A stretch of 64,000 bases of DNA from Paraburkholderia phenazinium (GCF_900141745.1 NZ_FSRM01000002.1:2418001-2482000), one strand, 5' to 3'. Numbered from the stretch's first letter, positions 51,257 through 60,256 are shown. The notes: generated by a model from the letters alone, not told the origin. Program-made: numbers and translations.

Positions 51257-51982
51257 ATGAAAGTCGCATCGCACGCTACCACGGTCTTTAGATCCGTCAT
51301 TACAAGTGGTGCCCAATTCGAAGAATACGTCAACGCGATCGGCCGACCGCGCTTTGCCATCAGTTGCGGAGGCGACGATCCAGGCGGGGCCCGGGCCGAG
51401 CTCGATGAATGGGTGTTTGCGGATGACGTCGAATGCCTGATGCGGGAGTTCCTGGATTGGGACGCACGCGGCATTCGCATGGAGTTCGATCAACCGGTCA
51501 CCGGGTATGCAGACGCTGTCGCAAGCTGGACCGTCGTCGGCCTGCCGCCCCACTTCAACGATGCGACATCGAACCTCAATAGCGGGTTGCTAGGCGTGAT
51601 GTGCAAAGCGATGGGTGCAGAGGGCGCGCGGCGGGCATTCCTCGAATCGGTGTTCAACGACGCGTGGACCTATGATTTCGTGGCGTTGCGCGCGAATCGC
51701 TACGACAGCTTTATCGAGGAATGGAAGTCGGATGACGACAAGAACGCCAGGCCCGAACACTATCGGGCGCAGAAGCATTTCGGCGTGGTCGTAGATGCCG
51801 GTGGGCTCGGCGTTGGCAGCCGGCCGCTGCAGTACTGGGTGTTTATCGGTGTGGCCAGCGGTAGTTTGACGGCGCAACAACTTGGAGATGCCGGACTGAG
51901 CTGGGAGGAACTGATCGGTCAGGCGTGTGTGATCAACGGACTGGGCGAGGTGGAGCGGATCGGCAACCACCGCGTGATCTAG
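51257..51982 (+). CDS. Hypothetical protein
   Basis: 241 aa from the ATG at 51257 (GGGAG upstream; an in-frame ATG at 51191 lies in AT-rich DNA). No signal peptide or membrane span. Sequence starts MKVASHATTVFRSVITSGA; it has an acidic, Trp-rich character (LDEWVFADDVECLMREFLDW, DAVASWTVVGLPPHFND). No family recognised. It has normal high-GC codon use although the upstream DNA is AT-rich. Confidence 0.65.
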   Translation: MKVASHATTVFRSVITSGAQFEEYVNAIGRPRFAISCGGDDPGGARAELDEWVFADDVECLMREFLDWDARGIRMEFDQPVTGYADAVASWTVVGLPPHFNDATSNLNSGLLGVMCKAMGAEGARRAFLESVFNDAWTYDFVALRANRYDSFIEEWKSDDDKNARPEHYRAQKHFGVVVDAGGLGVGSRPLQYWVFIGVASGSLTAQQLGDAGLSWEELIGQACVINGLGEVERIGNHRVI

Positions 51983-52077
51983 CGATCGACTCAGGTGACG
52001 GAGGCGCACGAGGGACGAGCCGTCCGCGTTGCGCTCCCTGCCTGCATGTCCGGCCATGTTCTCGCGATCCAGATGGG

Positions 52078-52467
52078 CTAGTCCTGATCGTCAGTCTCTT
52101 CATATGCCGGTTCGAAGAACCGGCTACGGGCCGCCAGAATACAGGCGCCAGCAAGCACAACACATAAAAACGCCACCGTATACGCAAGCGGCTTGCCATG
52201 CCACAGGCTGTCGAACCATTGATGAAACTCAGCCAACGCCACCTCGGCTGTGCCGCCGATGCGCTGCAGTTCGAGCAGATATTGCTGGTTGTTGGCGACG
52301 CCGTAGATCAGTTCTGCGCTGTCCCTGGCTGGGGCCGCGACATAAATGATGGCGGCACCGATCAGGCCCACCACAAGAATGACCGCACTTGCCACATAAA
52401 GACGAATCTGCAACGGCGTGTGCTGCTGCGCTGTGTTCTGCCCGTCCTGTGTTTGCCGACTGCTCAT
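52078..52467 (-). CDS. Hypothetical two-span membrane protein
   Basis: 129 aa. Two hydrophobic helices: ~24-44 (YVASAVILVVGLIGAAIIYV) and ~95-112 (AYTVAFLCVVLAGACILAA), with a polar loop of ~50 residues between (SAELIYGVANNQQYLLELQR) and charged ends. The loop would face the periplasm if the N-terminus is cytoplasmic. Family not recognised. It stands between the hypothetical gene and lysE. Confidence 0.6.
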   Translation of the reverse strand: MSSRQTQDGQNTAQQHTPLQIRLYVASAVILVVGLIGAAIIYVAAPARDSAELIYGVANNQQYLLELQRIGGTAEVALAEFHQWFDSLWHGKPLAYTVAFLCVVLAGACILAARSRFFEPAYEETDDQD

Positions 52468-52556
52468 CTCATGTCCGTAGCGCTGCGCTCATGTGGCATC
52501 CGCCACAGTAGCGCAAGGCTAACACGCGTTGCACGCGCAGGCCGCGCTTCGTTCGT

Positions 52557-53195
52557 CTAGCTGCGCGAGGTCAGAAGTTTGACACCAGCCACGCTAAACA
52601 CGACGGCGAGTGAGCCGTCTAGCCAGCGCCGGATCGAACCGTACACGCGGCGTGCGGTTTCAGTTGAAAACAGCACGGCGTAACTGCTGAATACAAACAC
52701 GCCAATCGCCATGCAACCGAGTACGACGGGAGCCGTGCGGCCAGCGCCGCCTGCTGCAGGAACGGCGAGCGAGACAATCGACAGCCAGACCAGAATCGCC
52801 TTGGGGTTGGTGAGATGCAGCAACAGGCCGCGCACGTAGAGCCGTCGTGAAGATTCGGGCGCACGCGTAGTGCGGGTGATCGGCACCTGCGGCGTGAGGG
52901 CCGAGCGGGCCGATTTCCACGCGAGCCAGAGCAGGTACACACCGCCCACGACGCGGATTGCTACCAGCAGTTGCGAATAGGTGGCAAGGACCGCAGACAG
53001 GCCCAGCGACGCTAGCAGCGCCCACGAGAACGAACCCGACATGACGCCAAGCGCGAAGGCGAAAGCCGACTTGCGGCCTGAACCCATGGCGAGCGACATG
53101 ATGGCGAGGTTGCTCGGGCCGGGGCTCGCGGTGCCGACAAAGTAGGCGGTGTAGGCGAGCAGGACATTGGCCGACAGGAAGGCGCTGGCAGTCAT
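52557..53195 (-). CDS. LysE/RhtB-family amino-acid exporter
   Basis: 212 aa with six spans. The N-terminus has the family signature YTAYFVGTASPGPSNLAIMS, and the KSAFAFALGVMSGSFSWALL segment and SRRLYVRGLLLHLTNPKAIL near 120 are typical of RhtB/LysE exporters. It exports an amino acid such as threonine, homoserine or leucine; the substrate is not readable. Single gene; no LysR partner adjacent. Confidence 0.92.
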   Translation of the reverse strand: MTASAFLSANVLLAYTAYFVGTASPGPSNLAIMSLAMGSGRKSAFAFALGVMSGSFSWALLASLGLSAVLATYSQLLVAIRVVGGVYLLWLAWKSARSALTPQVPITRTTRAPESSRRLYVRGLLLHLTNPKAILVWLSIVSLAVPAAGGAGRTAPVVLGCMAIGVFVFSSYAVLFSTETARRVYGSIRRWLDGSLAVVFSVAGVKLLTSRS

Positions 53196-53396
53196 GGGAC
53201 GGTTATCCAGGGATAGGTTCGCGGCGGCGACGCGGTGTGGCTAGCCTGGACGGATTAGTCCTCCACGTGGCCGGTCAGTATGCCTGGCTATTCTGCACGA
53301 CGCCGCCGCTGTTCTCACAGATACAGTTGGGGCCAACGCGAGCAGCACAATCAGTCCGGGGCCATCACTGGCAAGCCGGCCGCGCTTGTCCCCTGT

Positions 53397-54704
53397 CTAC
53401 CGGTTGACGAGCCGCGCGGGGATAAACGCCAGAATCAATACTGCGGACAGTGTCAGCGTACCGGCCACGACGAACAGTCCCGAAGACAACGTGTGGGTGA
53501 GCGTCTTCAGCCAGCCGATCACGGCCGGGCTGATGAACCCAGCGAGATTGCCGGTGCAGTTGATCAAGGCGATCCCCGCGGCGGCGCCGGTTCCGCCCAG
53601 AAATGCGGTGGGCAGCGCCCAGAACATCGGCAGCGCGGTCACCACGCCCGCTGCGGCGAGCGTGAGTCCGAGCATGGAGAGCGCGGAGCTATCGCCGTTC
53701 GTCGCGCAGATGCAGAAGCCGGTGGCAGCGATCAGCGCAGGCAGCACGATATGCCAGCGCCGCTCGCGGGTGCGGTCGGCATTGCGGCCAACCGCGATCA
53801 TCGAGATCAGGGCAACGGAATAGGGAATCGTCGTCAGAAGGCCGATCGTGAGCGGGTCGCTGACGCCTGTGGCGCGAATGATAGTGGGTTGCCAGAAGCC
53901 CAGTGCGTACGAGCCCATCACGACGCCGAACAGGATCAGGCAGAGCAGCCAGACGCGCGCCGAGGTGAACACCGCGCGCACCGAACCATGCGTGCGGACG
54001 GCCGCGTCGGCGTCGATTTCGCTCTGGATCTGGCTCTTCTCGGCGGTGCTGAGCCATGTCGCATCCGCGACGCGATCGTCAAGGTAGCGAAGGATGACGA
54101 CGCCAAGGACAATCGAAGGCAGCGCTTCGACAACGAAGAGCCATTGCCAGCCATCCAGTCCCCACGTGCCTTGCAACGCGTGCATCAGATAGCCAGACAA
54201 CGGACCGCCTAGCAGCCCCGATACCGGATTGCCGGCCATCAGCAGCGCAACCATCTTGCCGCGGCGGTGCGACGGGAACCAGTAGGTCAGATAGAGCACC
54301 ATGCCGGGGAAGAAGCCTGCTTCGGCCACGCCCAGAAAGAAGCGCACCACGTAGAATTCAAGCGGTGTGCTGACCCATGCGTTGGCCATCGACAGCAGCG
54401 CCCACGTGACCATGATGCGGGCAATCCAGCGTCTCGCGCCGAGCTTGTGCAGCAACAGATTGCTTGGCACTTCGAACAGAAAATAGCCAATGAAGAAGAG
54501 GCCGGCGCCGAGTCCATACGCTGCCTCGCTCAGATGCAGGCTGTTGAGCATCTGCAGCTTCGCAAAGCCGACGTTGACGCGGTCCAGATAAGCTACCACG
54601 TAGCCGATAAACAGCAGCGGCATGAAGCGGAAGGCGACGCGCCGGAACAGCAGATCGGCCGGGTCGGCCTCGAGCGCGGGGGAAAGCGAGGTACGGGTGA
54701 ACAA
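53397..54704 (-). CDS. MFS transporter, anion:cation symporter family (sugar-acid type)
   Basis: 435 aa, 12 spans. The signature YVVAYLDRVNVGFAKLQMLN near residue 35, the R/K-rich loop in FPSHRRGKMVALLMAGNPVS near 146 and the ILRYLDDRVADATWL segment place it in the ACS group (hexuronate, tartrate, 4-hydroxyphenylacetate carriers). The first codon appears to be TTG at 54704: AGGAG stands eight bases upstream, and the next ATG (residue 29) would cut into the start of TM1. It shares strand with the DapA-family gene and probably imports the sugar acid degraded by the cluster. Confidence 0.88.
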   Translation of the reverse strand: MFTRTSLSPALEADPADLLFRRVAFRFMPLLFIGYVVAYLDRVNVGFAKLQMLNSLHLSEAAYGLGAGLFFIGYFLFEVPSNLLLHKLGARRWIARIMVTWALLSMANAWVSTPLEFYVVRFFLGVAEAGFFPGMVLYLTYWFPSHRRGKMVALLMAGNPVSGLLGGPLSGYLMHALQGTWGLDGWQWLFVVEALPSIVLGVVILRYLDDRVADATWLSTAEKSQIQSEIDADAAVRTHGSVRAVFTSARVWLLCLILFGVVMGSYALGFWQPTIIRATGVSDPLTIGLLTTIPYSVALISMIAVGRNADRTRERRWHIVLPALIAATGFCICATNGDSSALSMLGLTLAAAGVVTALPMFWALPTAFLGGTGAAAGIALINCTGNLAGFISPAVIGWLKTLTHTLSSGLFVVAGTLTLSAVLILAFIPARLVNR

Positions 54705-54823
54705 AGCGTGTCTCCTGACCCGTCACGCGGGTTGTTTTAGTGAGCGTGCGGGCGAATTATTGTGTGGCGATGCGCCAATCTGCGCAGCGCCGTTAGCTGT
54801 CCGGCGCAGCGGTCTCCCGACTT

Positions 54824-55819
54824 CTAACGCTCGGCGAGCGAGGCCGCCCCAGGGATCTCAAAGCCGATCTGCGACAGCCCCGTCTGCAGATCGTGGCGCT
54901 GCCCGGCGTCGAGTTCGACGAGCGGCGGCCGCATCGCGGCCCATCCTTCGTCGCCCGATTGCCACGCAATCGCGGCCTTCATGGCGGCGATCATCGGAAA
55001 GCGCTGAAACACGGCGCGGGTGGTGTCGAGTCGTTGCTGTTGCTGCGGAGCGTCGGCGTCGCGCCAGTGGGAGGCGAGGTGTGCGATTGCCGTGGAATTG
55101 ACGTTGCCGGTCGCCGTGATGCAGCCCGCGCCGCCGCCTTTCAGCGTGGCGAGCAGGAAGGTCTCGCTGCCGGCGAACACGTCGAAGCCTTCCGGCTGGA
55201 ATTCGCTCAGCATGCCGGCGGTGTTGTTCCAGTCGCCCGAACTGTCCTTGATGCCCGCCACTACGCCCGGATAACGCTTGAGCAGGCGCTCGATCAGGCC
55301 GAAGCTGAGCCCCACCTGAGAGACCTGTGGGATGTGATACAGGTAGACCCGCAAGCGCGCATCGGCCACCGTATCGATCACCTGAGCGAAGCTGCGAAAC
55401 AGGCCTTCGTCGCTTACGCCTTTGTAATAGAAGGGCGGCAGCATCAGCACGCCGGCGCAGCCGCTTTGCACTGCATGGCGCGTCAGTTCGATGGTGTCGG
55501 GCAGCGCGCACGCGCCGGTGCCCGGCATCATGCGCGCTGCCGGCAAGCCGGCGTCGAGCAGGGCGTCGAGCAACTGGCGCTTTTCCGGCACGCTGAGCGA
55601 GTTGGCTTCCGAGTTCGTGCCGAATGCGGCCAGCCCGAGGCCCTGACTGAGCAGCGCGCGGCAGTGTTTGACGAAGCGTCCCACCGAGGCTGAGCCGTCC
55701 GCGTTGAACGGTGTCAGGACCGGCGCCAGGACGCCACGCAGGCCTGCGCCATGCGAAGCCTGGCCCTGGGTGGCCGGCGGCGTTTGCGTGGCTGGCAGGA
55801 CATCAGTGGGGATGCTCAT
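54824..55819 (-). CDS. DapA-family lyase of the acid-sugar cluster
   Basis: 331 aa from the ATG at 55819 (AAGGAGA upstream). The pyruvate-aldolase/dehydratase fold residues are Tyr161 in YLYHIPQVSQVG and Lys191 in VAGIKDSSGDWNNT. The substrate loop reads FGTNSEANSLS instead of GTTGE, typical of non-DapA members (keto-deoxy sugar-acid or hydroxyaryl-pyruvate lyases). An N-terminal ~25-residue Ala/Thr/Pro stretch is extra. With the adjacent enolase-superfamily gene it could handle a 2-keto-3-deoxy acid. Two separate DapA-family proteins exist in this window. Confidence 0.87.
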   Translation of the reverse strand: MSIPTDVLPATQTPPATQGQASHGAGLRGVLAPVLTPFNADGSASVGRFVKHCRALLSQGLGLAAFGTNSEANSLSVPEKRQLLDALLDAGLPAARMMPGTGACALPDTIELTRHAVQSGCAGVLMLPPFYYKGVSDEGLFRSFAQVIDTVADARLRVYLYHIPQVSQVGLSFGLIERLLKRYPGVVAGIKDSSGDWNNTAGMLSEFQPEGFDVFAGSETFLLATLKGGGAGCITATGNVNSTAIAHLASHWRDADAPQQQQRLDTTRAVFQRFPMIAAMKAAIAWQSGDEGWAAMRPPLVELDAGQRHDLQTGLSQIGFEIPGAASLAER

Positions 55820-56094
55820 GGGACGTGTCTCCTTCGGTTTCCGTTTGGCCGGGCCGCCTGGCCGGACCTCGTTTGTCTGGGCGCGATAGGCCCGTGGTGG
55901 GCCGGGCCGCGACAGGCTGGCTGTGGCACCCATGCCGGGCATTCAGGTGCCAATGCAGTATTGCGTGCCCGCAAACGACGAAGAAGAGTGGCGCGGTTGC
56001 TTCAAACGTTAATTATTTTTGTGTTTGCCTGCGTTTTCTCGTGTTCTGGCTTATGTGTTCGCCGTAAACGGCCGGATACGGGCCCCGGCGTGGC

Positions 56095-57006
56095 CTAAGC
56101 CTTGGGTTGGCTCGCGGCCGGCGCGCCCGGAGCTTCGAGCCCCAGATCCATCGCCGTCTGCAGGAACGCCTGTACCAGCCGCATGCGCGCCGACGAACGT
56201 CCCCACAGCAGCCCCACCACGCGTTTCGGGAACGCATGCGGCAGCGGCCATTTGGCGAGCGCCAGGCCGCCAAAACGGGTCATCAGCCAGTCCGGCACCA
56301 GCGACACGCCAAGGCCCCGGTCGACCATCACCGCAATCGCATCGAGCCCGTCCAGTTCGCAGCGCTGATGCGGCTTGATGCCATGCTGATGCAAGTAGCC
56401 GTCGGCGAGCTGACCGCCTACCACGTTGCGGTCGTAGCGCAGGAATGGCTGGCTGCGCAGTGCTTCGTGCACATCGCTCACCTGCATCGAAGCTGGCGTG
56501 AGCAACACCAGCGGTTCTTCACGAAACGTATGCCAGTCGCAGCTTTTGGGCAGATCGAAGAGCGGCTGAACCAGCACTGCGGCATCCAGATCGCCATTGA
56601 CGACCTTGCGGTACAGATCGACCGAGGTGCCCGGCTCCAGATAGATATCCATCTGCGGATGCCGCGCGAGCAGTTTGCCGAGCACGTCAGGGATCAGGCT
56701 CGTCATCATGGTGGGCGTGCCGCCCAGGCGGAGTTCGCCGGCCAGCTCCGAAGCGTCGTTCAGATCCGACTTCAGATCGCGGATGTCGTGCAGGACGGCG
56801 CGCGCCCGCTCGAGAATGCGCTCGCCGGCTTCGGTCGTTCCGACCGTGCGTCCCGAGCGGCGCACGAGTTTGGCTCCCAGCTCTTCTTCGAGCATCTTGA
56901 CGCGTTGCGCCACCGCGGCAGGCGTCAGATCGAGCCTGCGGGCGGCTTCCGCAATCGAGCCCAACTCGACCACGTAGACAAAGCTTTGCAGATAGCGCGA
57001 GTCCAT
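56095..57006 (-). CDS. LysR-family transcriptional regulator
   Basis: 303 aa. N-terminal wHTH (YLQSFVYVVELGSIAEAARR, then LDLTPAAVAQRVKMLEEEL) and a C-terminal periplasmic-binding-type effector domain (LRLGGTPTMMTSLIPDVLG near 90; DRGLGVSLVPDWLM near 230). It is divergent from the enolase-superfamily gene (starts 129 bp apart) and transcribed toward the DapA-family gene, so it most likely regulates the acid-sugar cluster with a sugar acid as inducer. Confidence 0.92.
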   Translation of the reverse strand: MDSRYLQSFVYVVELGSIAEAARRLDLTPAAVAQRVKMLEEELGAKLVRRSGRTVGTTEAGERILERARAVLHDIRDLKSDLNDASELAGELRLGGTPTMMTSLIPDVLGKLLARHPQMDIYLEPGTSVDLYRKVVNGDLDAAVLVQPLFDLPKSCDWHTFREEPLVLLTPASMQVSDVHEALRSQPFLRYDRNVVGGQLADGYLHQHGIKPHQRCELDGLDAIAVMVDRGLGVSLVPDWLMTRFGGLALAKWPLPHAFPKRVVGLLWGRSSARMRLVQAFLQTAMDLGLEAPGAPAASQPKA

Positions 57007-57135
57007 CGAATAAAACTTTTATCTTTTGAAGAAGCCAAAGCATACTGTTTTTGATGCCTCACGGCTATCACACTGCGTTCATGCCAGATCCGCGCAACAC
57101 GTGGACCGGTACCCAAAAAATGGAGGAGTGTTGAA

Positions 57136-58260
57136 ATGCCCAGAATTGAATCAGTGTCGGTCTGCGCAGCCGGCGTCCCGCTCGATCGCGTCACATCGTT
57201 TGCCACCCGTACTGTGTCCACCCGCCACTATGGCCTCGTGAAGGTGCGTTCGAGCGACGGCGTCGAGGGCATTGGCTTTTGCTACGTGGGCAGTGCGGGC
57301 GGTGAGCTGCTGCGTATCGCGGTGGAGCAGTTGCTGGCACCGGTACTGATCGGTAAGGACTCTTATGCAGTGGAGGGCCTGTGGCAGGCGATGTACCAGG
57401 AAGCGCTGCTGCAGGGGCGCGCCGGGACGGTGATGCGTGCCATCAGTATTCTCGATACGGCGCTGTGGGATCTGAATGCGCGCACGCACGGCGTGCCGCT
57501 GCACAAGTACCTCGGCGCCAACGAACTCGAAACCGTGCCGGCCTACGCGAGCGGTGGCTATTATCTGGAGGGCAAGACGCCGGAAATGCTCGGTGAGGAG
57601 ATGGCGAGCTACGTCGAACTGGGCTTCAAGGCCGTCAAGATGAAGGGCGGGCGTCTCTCGCCGCGTGAAGAGGAGGCGCGGGTGAGGGCGGCACGCGAGG
57701 CGGTTGGTCCGGACGTCGAACTGATGATCGACATCAACAATGGCTGGGCCGATGTCACGCAAGCGCTGCAGCACGTGCGCCGTATCGAGCAGTTCGATCC
57801 GTACTTTATTGAAGAGCCGTTTTCACCGGACGACATCGATAATCATGCGCGTCTCGCCAGGCTTACGCGTGTGCCGGTTGCCACTGGCGAGATCGGTTAC
57901 GGCCGCTGGTACCACAAGGAACTGCTCGACAAGGGCGGTGCGGCGATCCTGCAGTCGGATGCGCTGGTGTGCGGCGGCATTACCGAGTGGCGTCGCATCG
58001 CGGCGACTGCGGCGAGCTATGGCGTCGTGATGTGCCCGCACTGGTTCCACGATGCGCATGCGCCGCTTGTGGCGGCCACTCCGAATGCCCGGTACGTGGA
58101 GTACTTCTGGGATGATCAGGTACTCAATTTCCGTCGCTTGATCGACCGGCAACTCGCGCACAAGAACGGCAGGATCATCTTGCATCAGACGCCGGGGCTT
58201 GGCTTCGACTTCGATGAACAGGCGGTGGCGAAGTATGGGACGTGGAGTGTGGTGAAGTAG
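57136..58260 (+). CDS. Mandelate racemase-type enolase superfamily enzyme (acid-sugar dehydratase-like)
   Basis: 374 aa. The catalytic set aligns position by position with mandelate racemase: K168-x-K170 in AVKMKGG, metal ligands D199, E226 and E252 (MIDINNGW, YFIEEPFS, VATGEIGYG), and the D275/H302 dyad (LQSDALVC; CPHWFHD). An active enzyme of the MR subgroup is therefore expected, abstracting the alpha proton of a carboxylate; most relatives are sugar-acid dehydratases. The product, a 2-keto-3-deoxy acid, suits the neighbouring DapA-family lyase. A perfect 34-bp palindrome follows the stop. Confidence 0.9.
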   Translation: MPRIESVSVCAAGVPLDRVTSFATRTVSTRHYGLVKVRSSDGVEGIGFCYVGSAGGELLRIAVEQLLAPVLIGKDSYAVEGLWQAMYQEALLQGRAGTVMRAISILDTALWDLNARTHGVPLHKYLGANELETVPAYASGGYYLEGKTPEMLGEEMASYVELGFKAVKMKGGRLSPREEEARVRAAREAVGPDVELMIDINNGWADVTQALQHVRRIEQFDPYFIEEPFSPDDIDNHARLARLTRVPVATGEIGYGRWYHKELLDKGGAAILQSDALVCGGITEWRRIAATAASYGVVMCPHWFHDAHAPLVAATPNARYVEYFWDDQVLNFRRLIDRQLAHKNGRIILHQTPGLGFDFDEQAVAKYGTWSVVK

Positions 58261-58340
58261 GCGCCCGGTGCAGGCTGAACTGCGCTGGCAATTGCGTCGG
58301 CCCCCGCGGCCTGTCTAGCTGCCCTTTCCAGAGAGACGAA

Positions 58341-58374
58341 AAGAACGGCACAACAGATCTGTTGTGCCGTTCTT
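58341..58374. terminator. Perfect 34-bp palindrome after the enolase gene
   Basis: The sequence centred on AACAGATCTGTT reads identically on both strands over 34 bases, from AAGAACGGCACA to TGTGCCGTTCTT. It starts ~80 bp after the enolase stop and can act as terminator for it; alternatively it belongs to the regulatory region of hicA, which begins 58 bp downstream. The absence of a free loop and T tract leaves both readings open. Confidence 0.6.
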
Positions 58375-58402
58375 GTGTAACACAACACAAATGTTGTATT
58401 AT
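58373..58402 (+). promoter_or_regulatory. hicAB promoter with operator-like inverted repeat
   Basis: A -35-like TTGTGT (58373-58378) and -10-like TATTAT (58397-58402) are 18 bp apart. Between them ACAAC (58382-58386) and GTTGT (58393-58397) form an inverted repeat, a sensible place for HicB autorepression. The AT-rich character contrasts with the neighbours. Confidence 0.5.
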
Positions 58403-58431
58403 TGCCGTAACTTGTAAACGAGAGGAGGTTT

Positions 58432-58611
58432 ATGAGTTATAGCGAGTTCAGACGGTGGCTAAAAAAACTAGGTGCCGAATTCGAACCCGCCAAAGGTAGC
58501 CACTTCCGGGTAACGCTCAATGGCAAGACCACGATTTTTCCGGACCATGGCAAGAAGGAAATAGGAACTGGGTTAGTTGAGCAGATCAAGAAGCAACTTG
58601 GTATCAAGTGA
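58432..58611 (+). CDS. hicA: HicA-type toxin (mRNA interferase)
   Basis: 59 aa, the typical HicA size. The dsRBD-like fold shows in MSYSEFRRWLKKLGAEFEP, the active-site histidine in KGSHFRVTLNGK (H24) and the C-terminal PDHGKKEIGTGLVEQIKKQL. HicA toxins cleave mRNA and are neutralised by HicB. GAGGAGG precedes the ATG. It is followed by hicB after ~127 bp, a longer gap than the usual overlap. Confidence 0.9.
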   Translation: MSYSEFRRWLKKLGAEFEPAKGSHFRVTLNGKTTIFPDHGKKEIGTGLVEQIKKQLGIK

Positions 58612-58738
58612 GGTGACGGCCCCGGCGAAGGTTTTTTTCACAACTGTTCCGTGAGGTGGGCCAAAAGGTTGTTGTATGCATAGATGTGTGACTCACACTT
58701 CTATCAATGGGTGTGATAACCAGGAGAATCAAATCGCC

Positions 58739-59158
58739 ATGCTGTCTTATCCTGTGAAACTGGAGCTGGATACGAACAACACGTACCTGGTGACCTTCCC
58801 GGATATCCCCGAAGCTGTATCGGTCGGAGACGATAAAGACGAGGCGCTGCTTAACGCGCTGGACGCACTGGAAAGCGCCATCGAGATTTACTTCGATGAG
58901 AAGCGGGAAATTCCTGCTCCCTCAAAGCCGAAGAAAGGACAAGCAGTTGTGACGTTGCCGGCACTCGTCGTCTCCAAGGTTTTGCTTGCCAACGAGATGA
59001 TGCGCCAAGGGATCAGGAAATCAGAACTTGCACGTCGTCTGGACGTACACATGCCGCAGGTCGATCGGTTACTCGATCCGCGTCACTCGTCCAAACTCGA
59101 CGCCATTGAAGCGGCGTTTAACAAGCTGGGCAAGCGACTGGAAGTGTCTATCGTCTGA
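58739..59158 (+). CDS. hicB: HicB-type antitoxin
   Basis: 139 aa. N-terminal partial RNase H-like domain (PVKLELDTNNTYLVTFPDIP, then DDKDEALLNALDALESAIEI) and a C-terminal DNA-binding HTH (GIRKSELARRLDVHMPQVDR). It binds HicA and represses the operon. The ATG at 58739 has AGGAGA 12 bases upstream; the frame is open 21 codons earlier to 58676 but those codons lack a ribosome binding site. Confidence 0.88.
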   Translation: MLSYPVKLELDTNNTYLVTFPDIPEAVSVGDDKDEALLNALDALESAIEIYFDEKREIPAPSKPKKGQAVVTLPALVVSKVLLANEMMRQGIRKSELARRLDVHMPQVDRLLDPRHSSKLDAIEAAFNKLGKRLEVSIV

Positions 59159-59177
59159 CGAGAGCGATACGAGATTC

Positions 59178-59217
59178 GTCCCCGGAGTGCGTTCGTGCCT
59201 CCGGGGACTTTGTATTT
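59178..59217 (+). terminator. Terminator of hicAB
   Basis: GTCCCCGGAG (59178-59187) pairs perfectly with CTCCGGGGAC (59199-59208) and is followed by TTTGTATTT. It starts 20 bp after hicB and just before the end of the convergent EamA-type gene. Confidence 0.8.
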
Positions 59218-59236
59218 GCGGTCGAGTTGCCCCGGA

Positions 59237-60256
59237 TTATCCCAGAGCCGTAACCCGCCGCGCCCGGCGCCGTAAATACAGATTGTTGAGAACCAGCGCG
59301 GCGCCGGTCATGCAGGCACCGGCAATCTGCACCGGCGTGGCGATCACGCCGGCCAACGCCGAGACGATAAACGTCGTGAGCGGCACGACGTCCATGAAAA
59401 GCACCCCGTTCAATGGCGTCAGGATCCGGTTGCCGAGATTCCAGCTGAGGATGCCGATAAAGCCCGCGCCAAGTCCCATATACAGCAGATGCGGTGTGAT
59501 CGCGCCCACCGCCGCGAGCCGCGGCACCGCGATCGCGTGCGCTGCAAAGAGCGCGAGGTTGAGTGCGATGATCGTGGTGAGGCCAAGCCAGATCGTCAGC
59601 GTCGTGTATCTGAGCGGCGACCACTGCTTGAAAAACGTCGCACCGAACGTGTAGATCACCCAGCAGAGCGCGCCGGCCACGATAAGTGCATTGGCCGCGT
59701 AATGCTGTGGCTCGTGCAGCAGCCCGCCGATATCCCCCTTGGTCACCACCAGTGCCACACCGCAAAACGACAGCAGAATGAACAGAAAGGAATAGACCGG
59801 CGGCAACACACGCCGGACTACCGAATTGACGAGCAGCCCGAGCATGGGCTGGGTGGCCATCATGATCGACGCGGTGAGCGCGCCATCGCGTCCTGCCAGT
59901 TGCTGGCCGAGAAAGACGAATGCGCCAAAACCCGCGAAACCGATCGAACCAAGCAGCCACGCGAGCACGACCGGCTCGCCTTGCAGACGAAAAGCGGCGC
60001 TGCCTTCCTTGCGATGCAGCAGCATCAGAAACGCTGCTCCCGCAACCAGATAGCGCAGCGACGTGAAGGAGAACGGATCGATGCGAGTGAGCGCACTCGT
60101 CATCACCGGAAACATCAGTCCGAAGGACACCGTTGCGACGAGACAGCAAAACAGGCCTTTCGCATAGCTGCCATACGCGGCGACGAGTGGGCCTGGAGCG
60201 GCCGCAGCGCTGGATTCATGATTCACGGCGACGGACGGTTCGAGTGTTTTATTCAT
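59237..60256 (-). CDS. EamA/RhaT drug/metabolite transporter
   Basis: 339 aa with ten spans in two EamA repeats: ATVSFGLMFPVMTSALTRID, then SFTSLRYLVAGAAFLMLLHR in the first, and YTFGATFFKQWSPLRYTTLT with GFIGILSWNLGNRILTPLNG in the second. Such transporters export or import small metabolites; substrate unknown. An N-terminal ~25-residue polar head precedes TM1. Stands alone, convergent with hicAB. Confidence 0.9.
   Translation of the reverse strand: MNKTLEPSVAVNHESSAAAAPGPLVAAYGSYAKGLFCCLVATVSFGLMFPVMTSALTRIDPFSFTSLRYLVAGAAFLMLLHRKEGSAAFRLQGEPVVLAWLLGSIGFAGFGAFVFLGQQLAGRDGALTASIMMATQPMLGLLVNSVVRRVLPPVYSFLFILLSFCGVALVVTKGDIGGLLHEPQHYAANALIVAGALCWVIYTFGATFFKQWSPLRYTTLTIWLGLTTIIALNLALFAAHAIAVPRLAAVGAITPHLLYMGLGAGFIGILSWNLGNRILTPLNGVLFMDVVPLTTFIVSALAGVIATPVQIAGACMTGAALVLNNLYLRRRARRVTALG

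Noticed and set aside
53280..54212. 310-codon plus-strand frame
   Set aside because: Antisense shadow of the MFS gene; very high Arg/Gly content and no domain.
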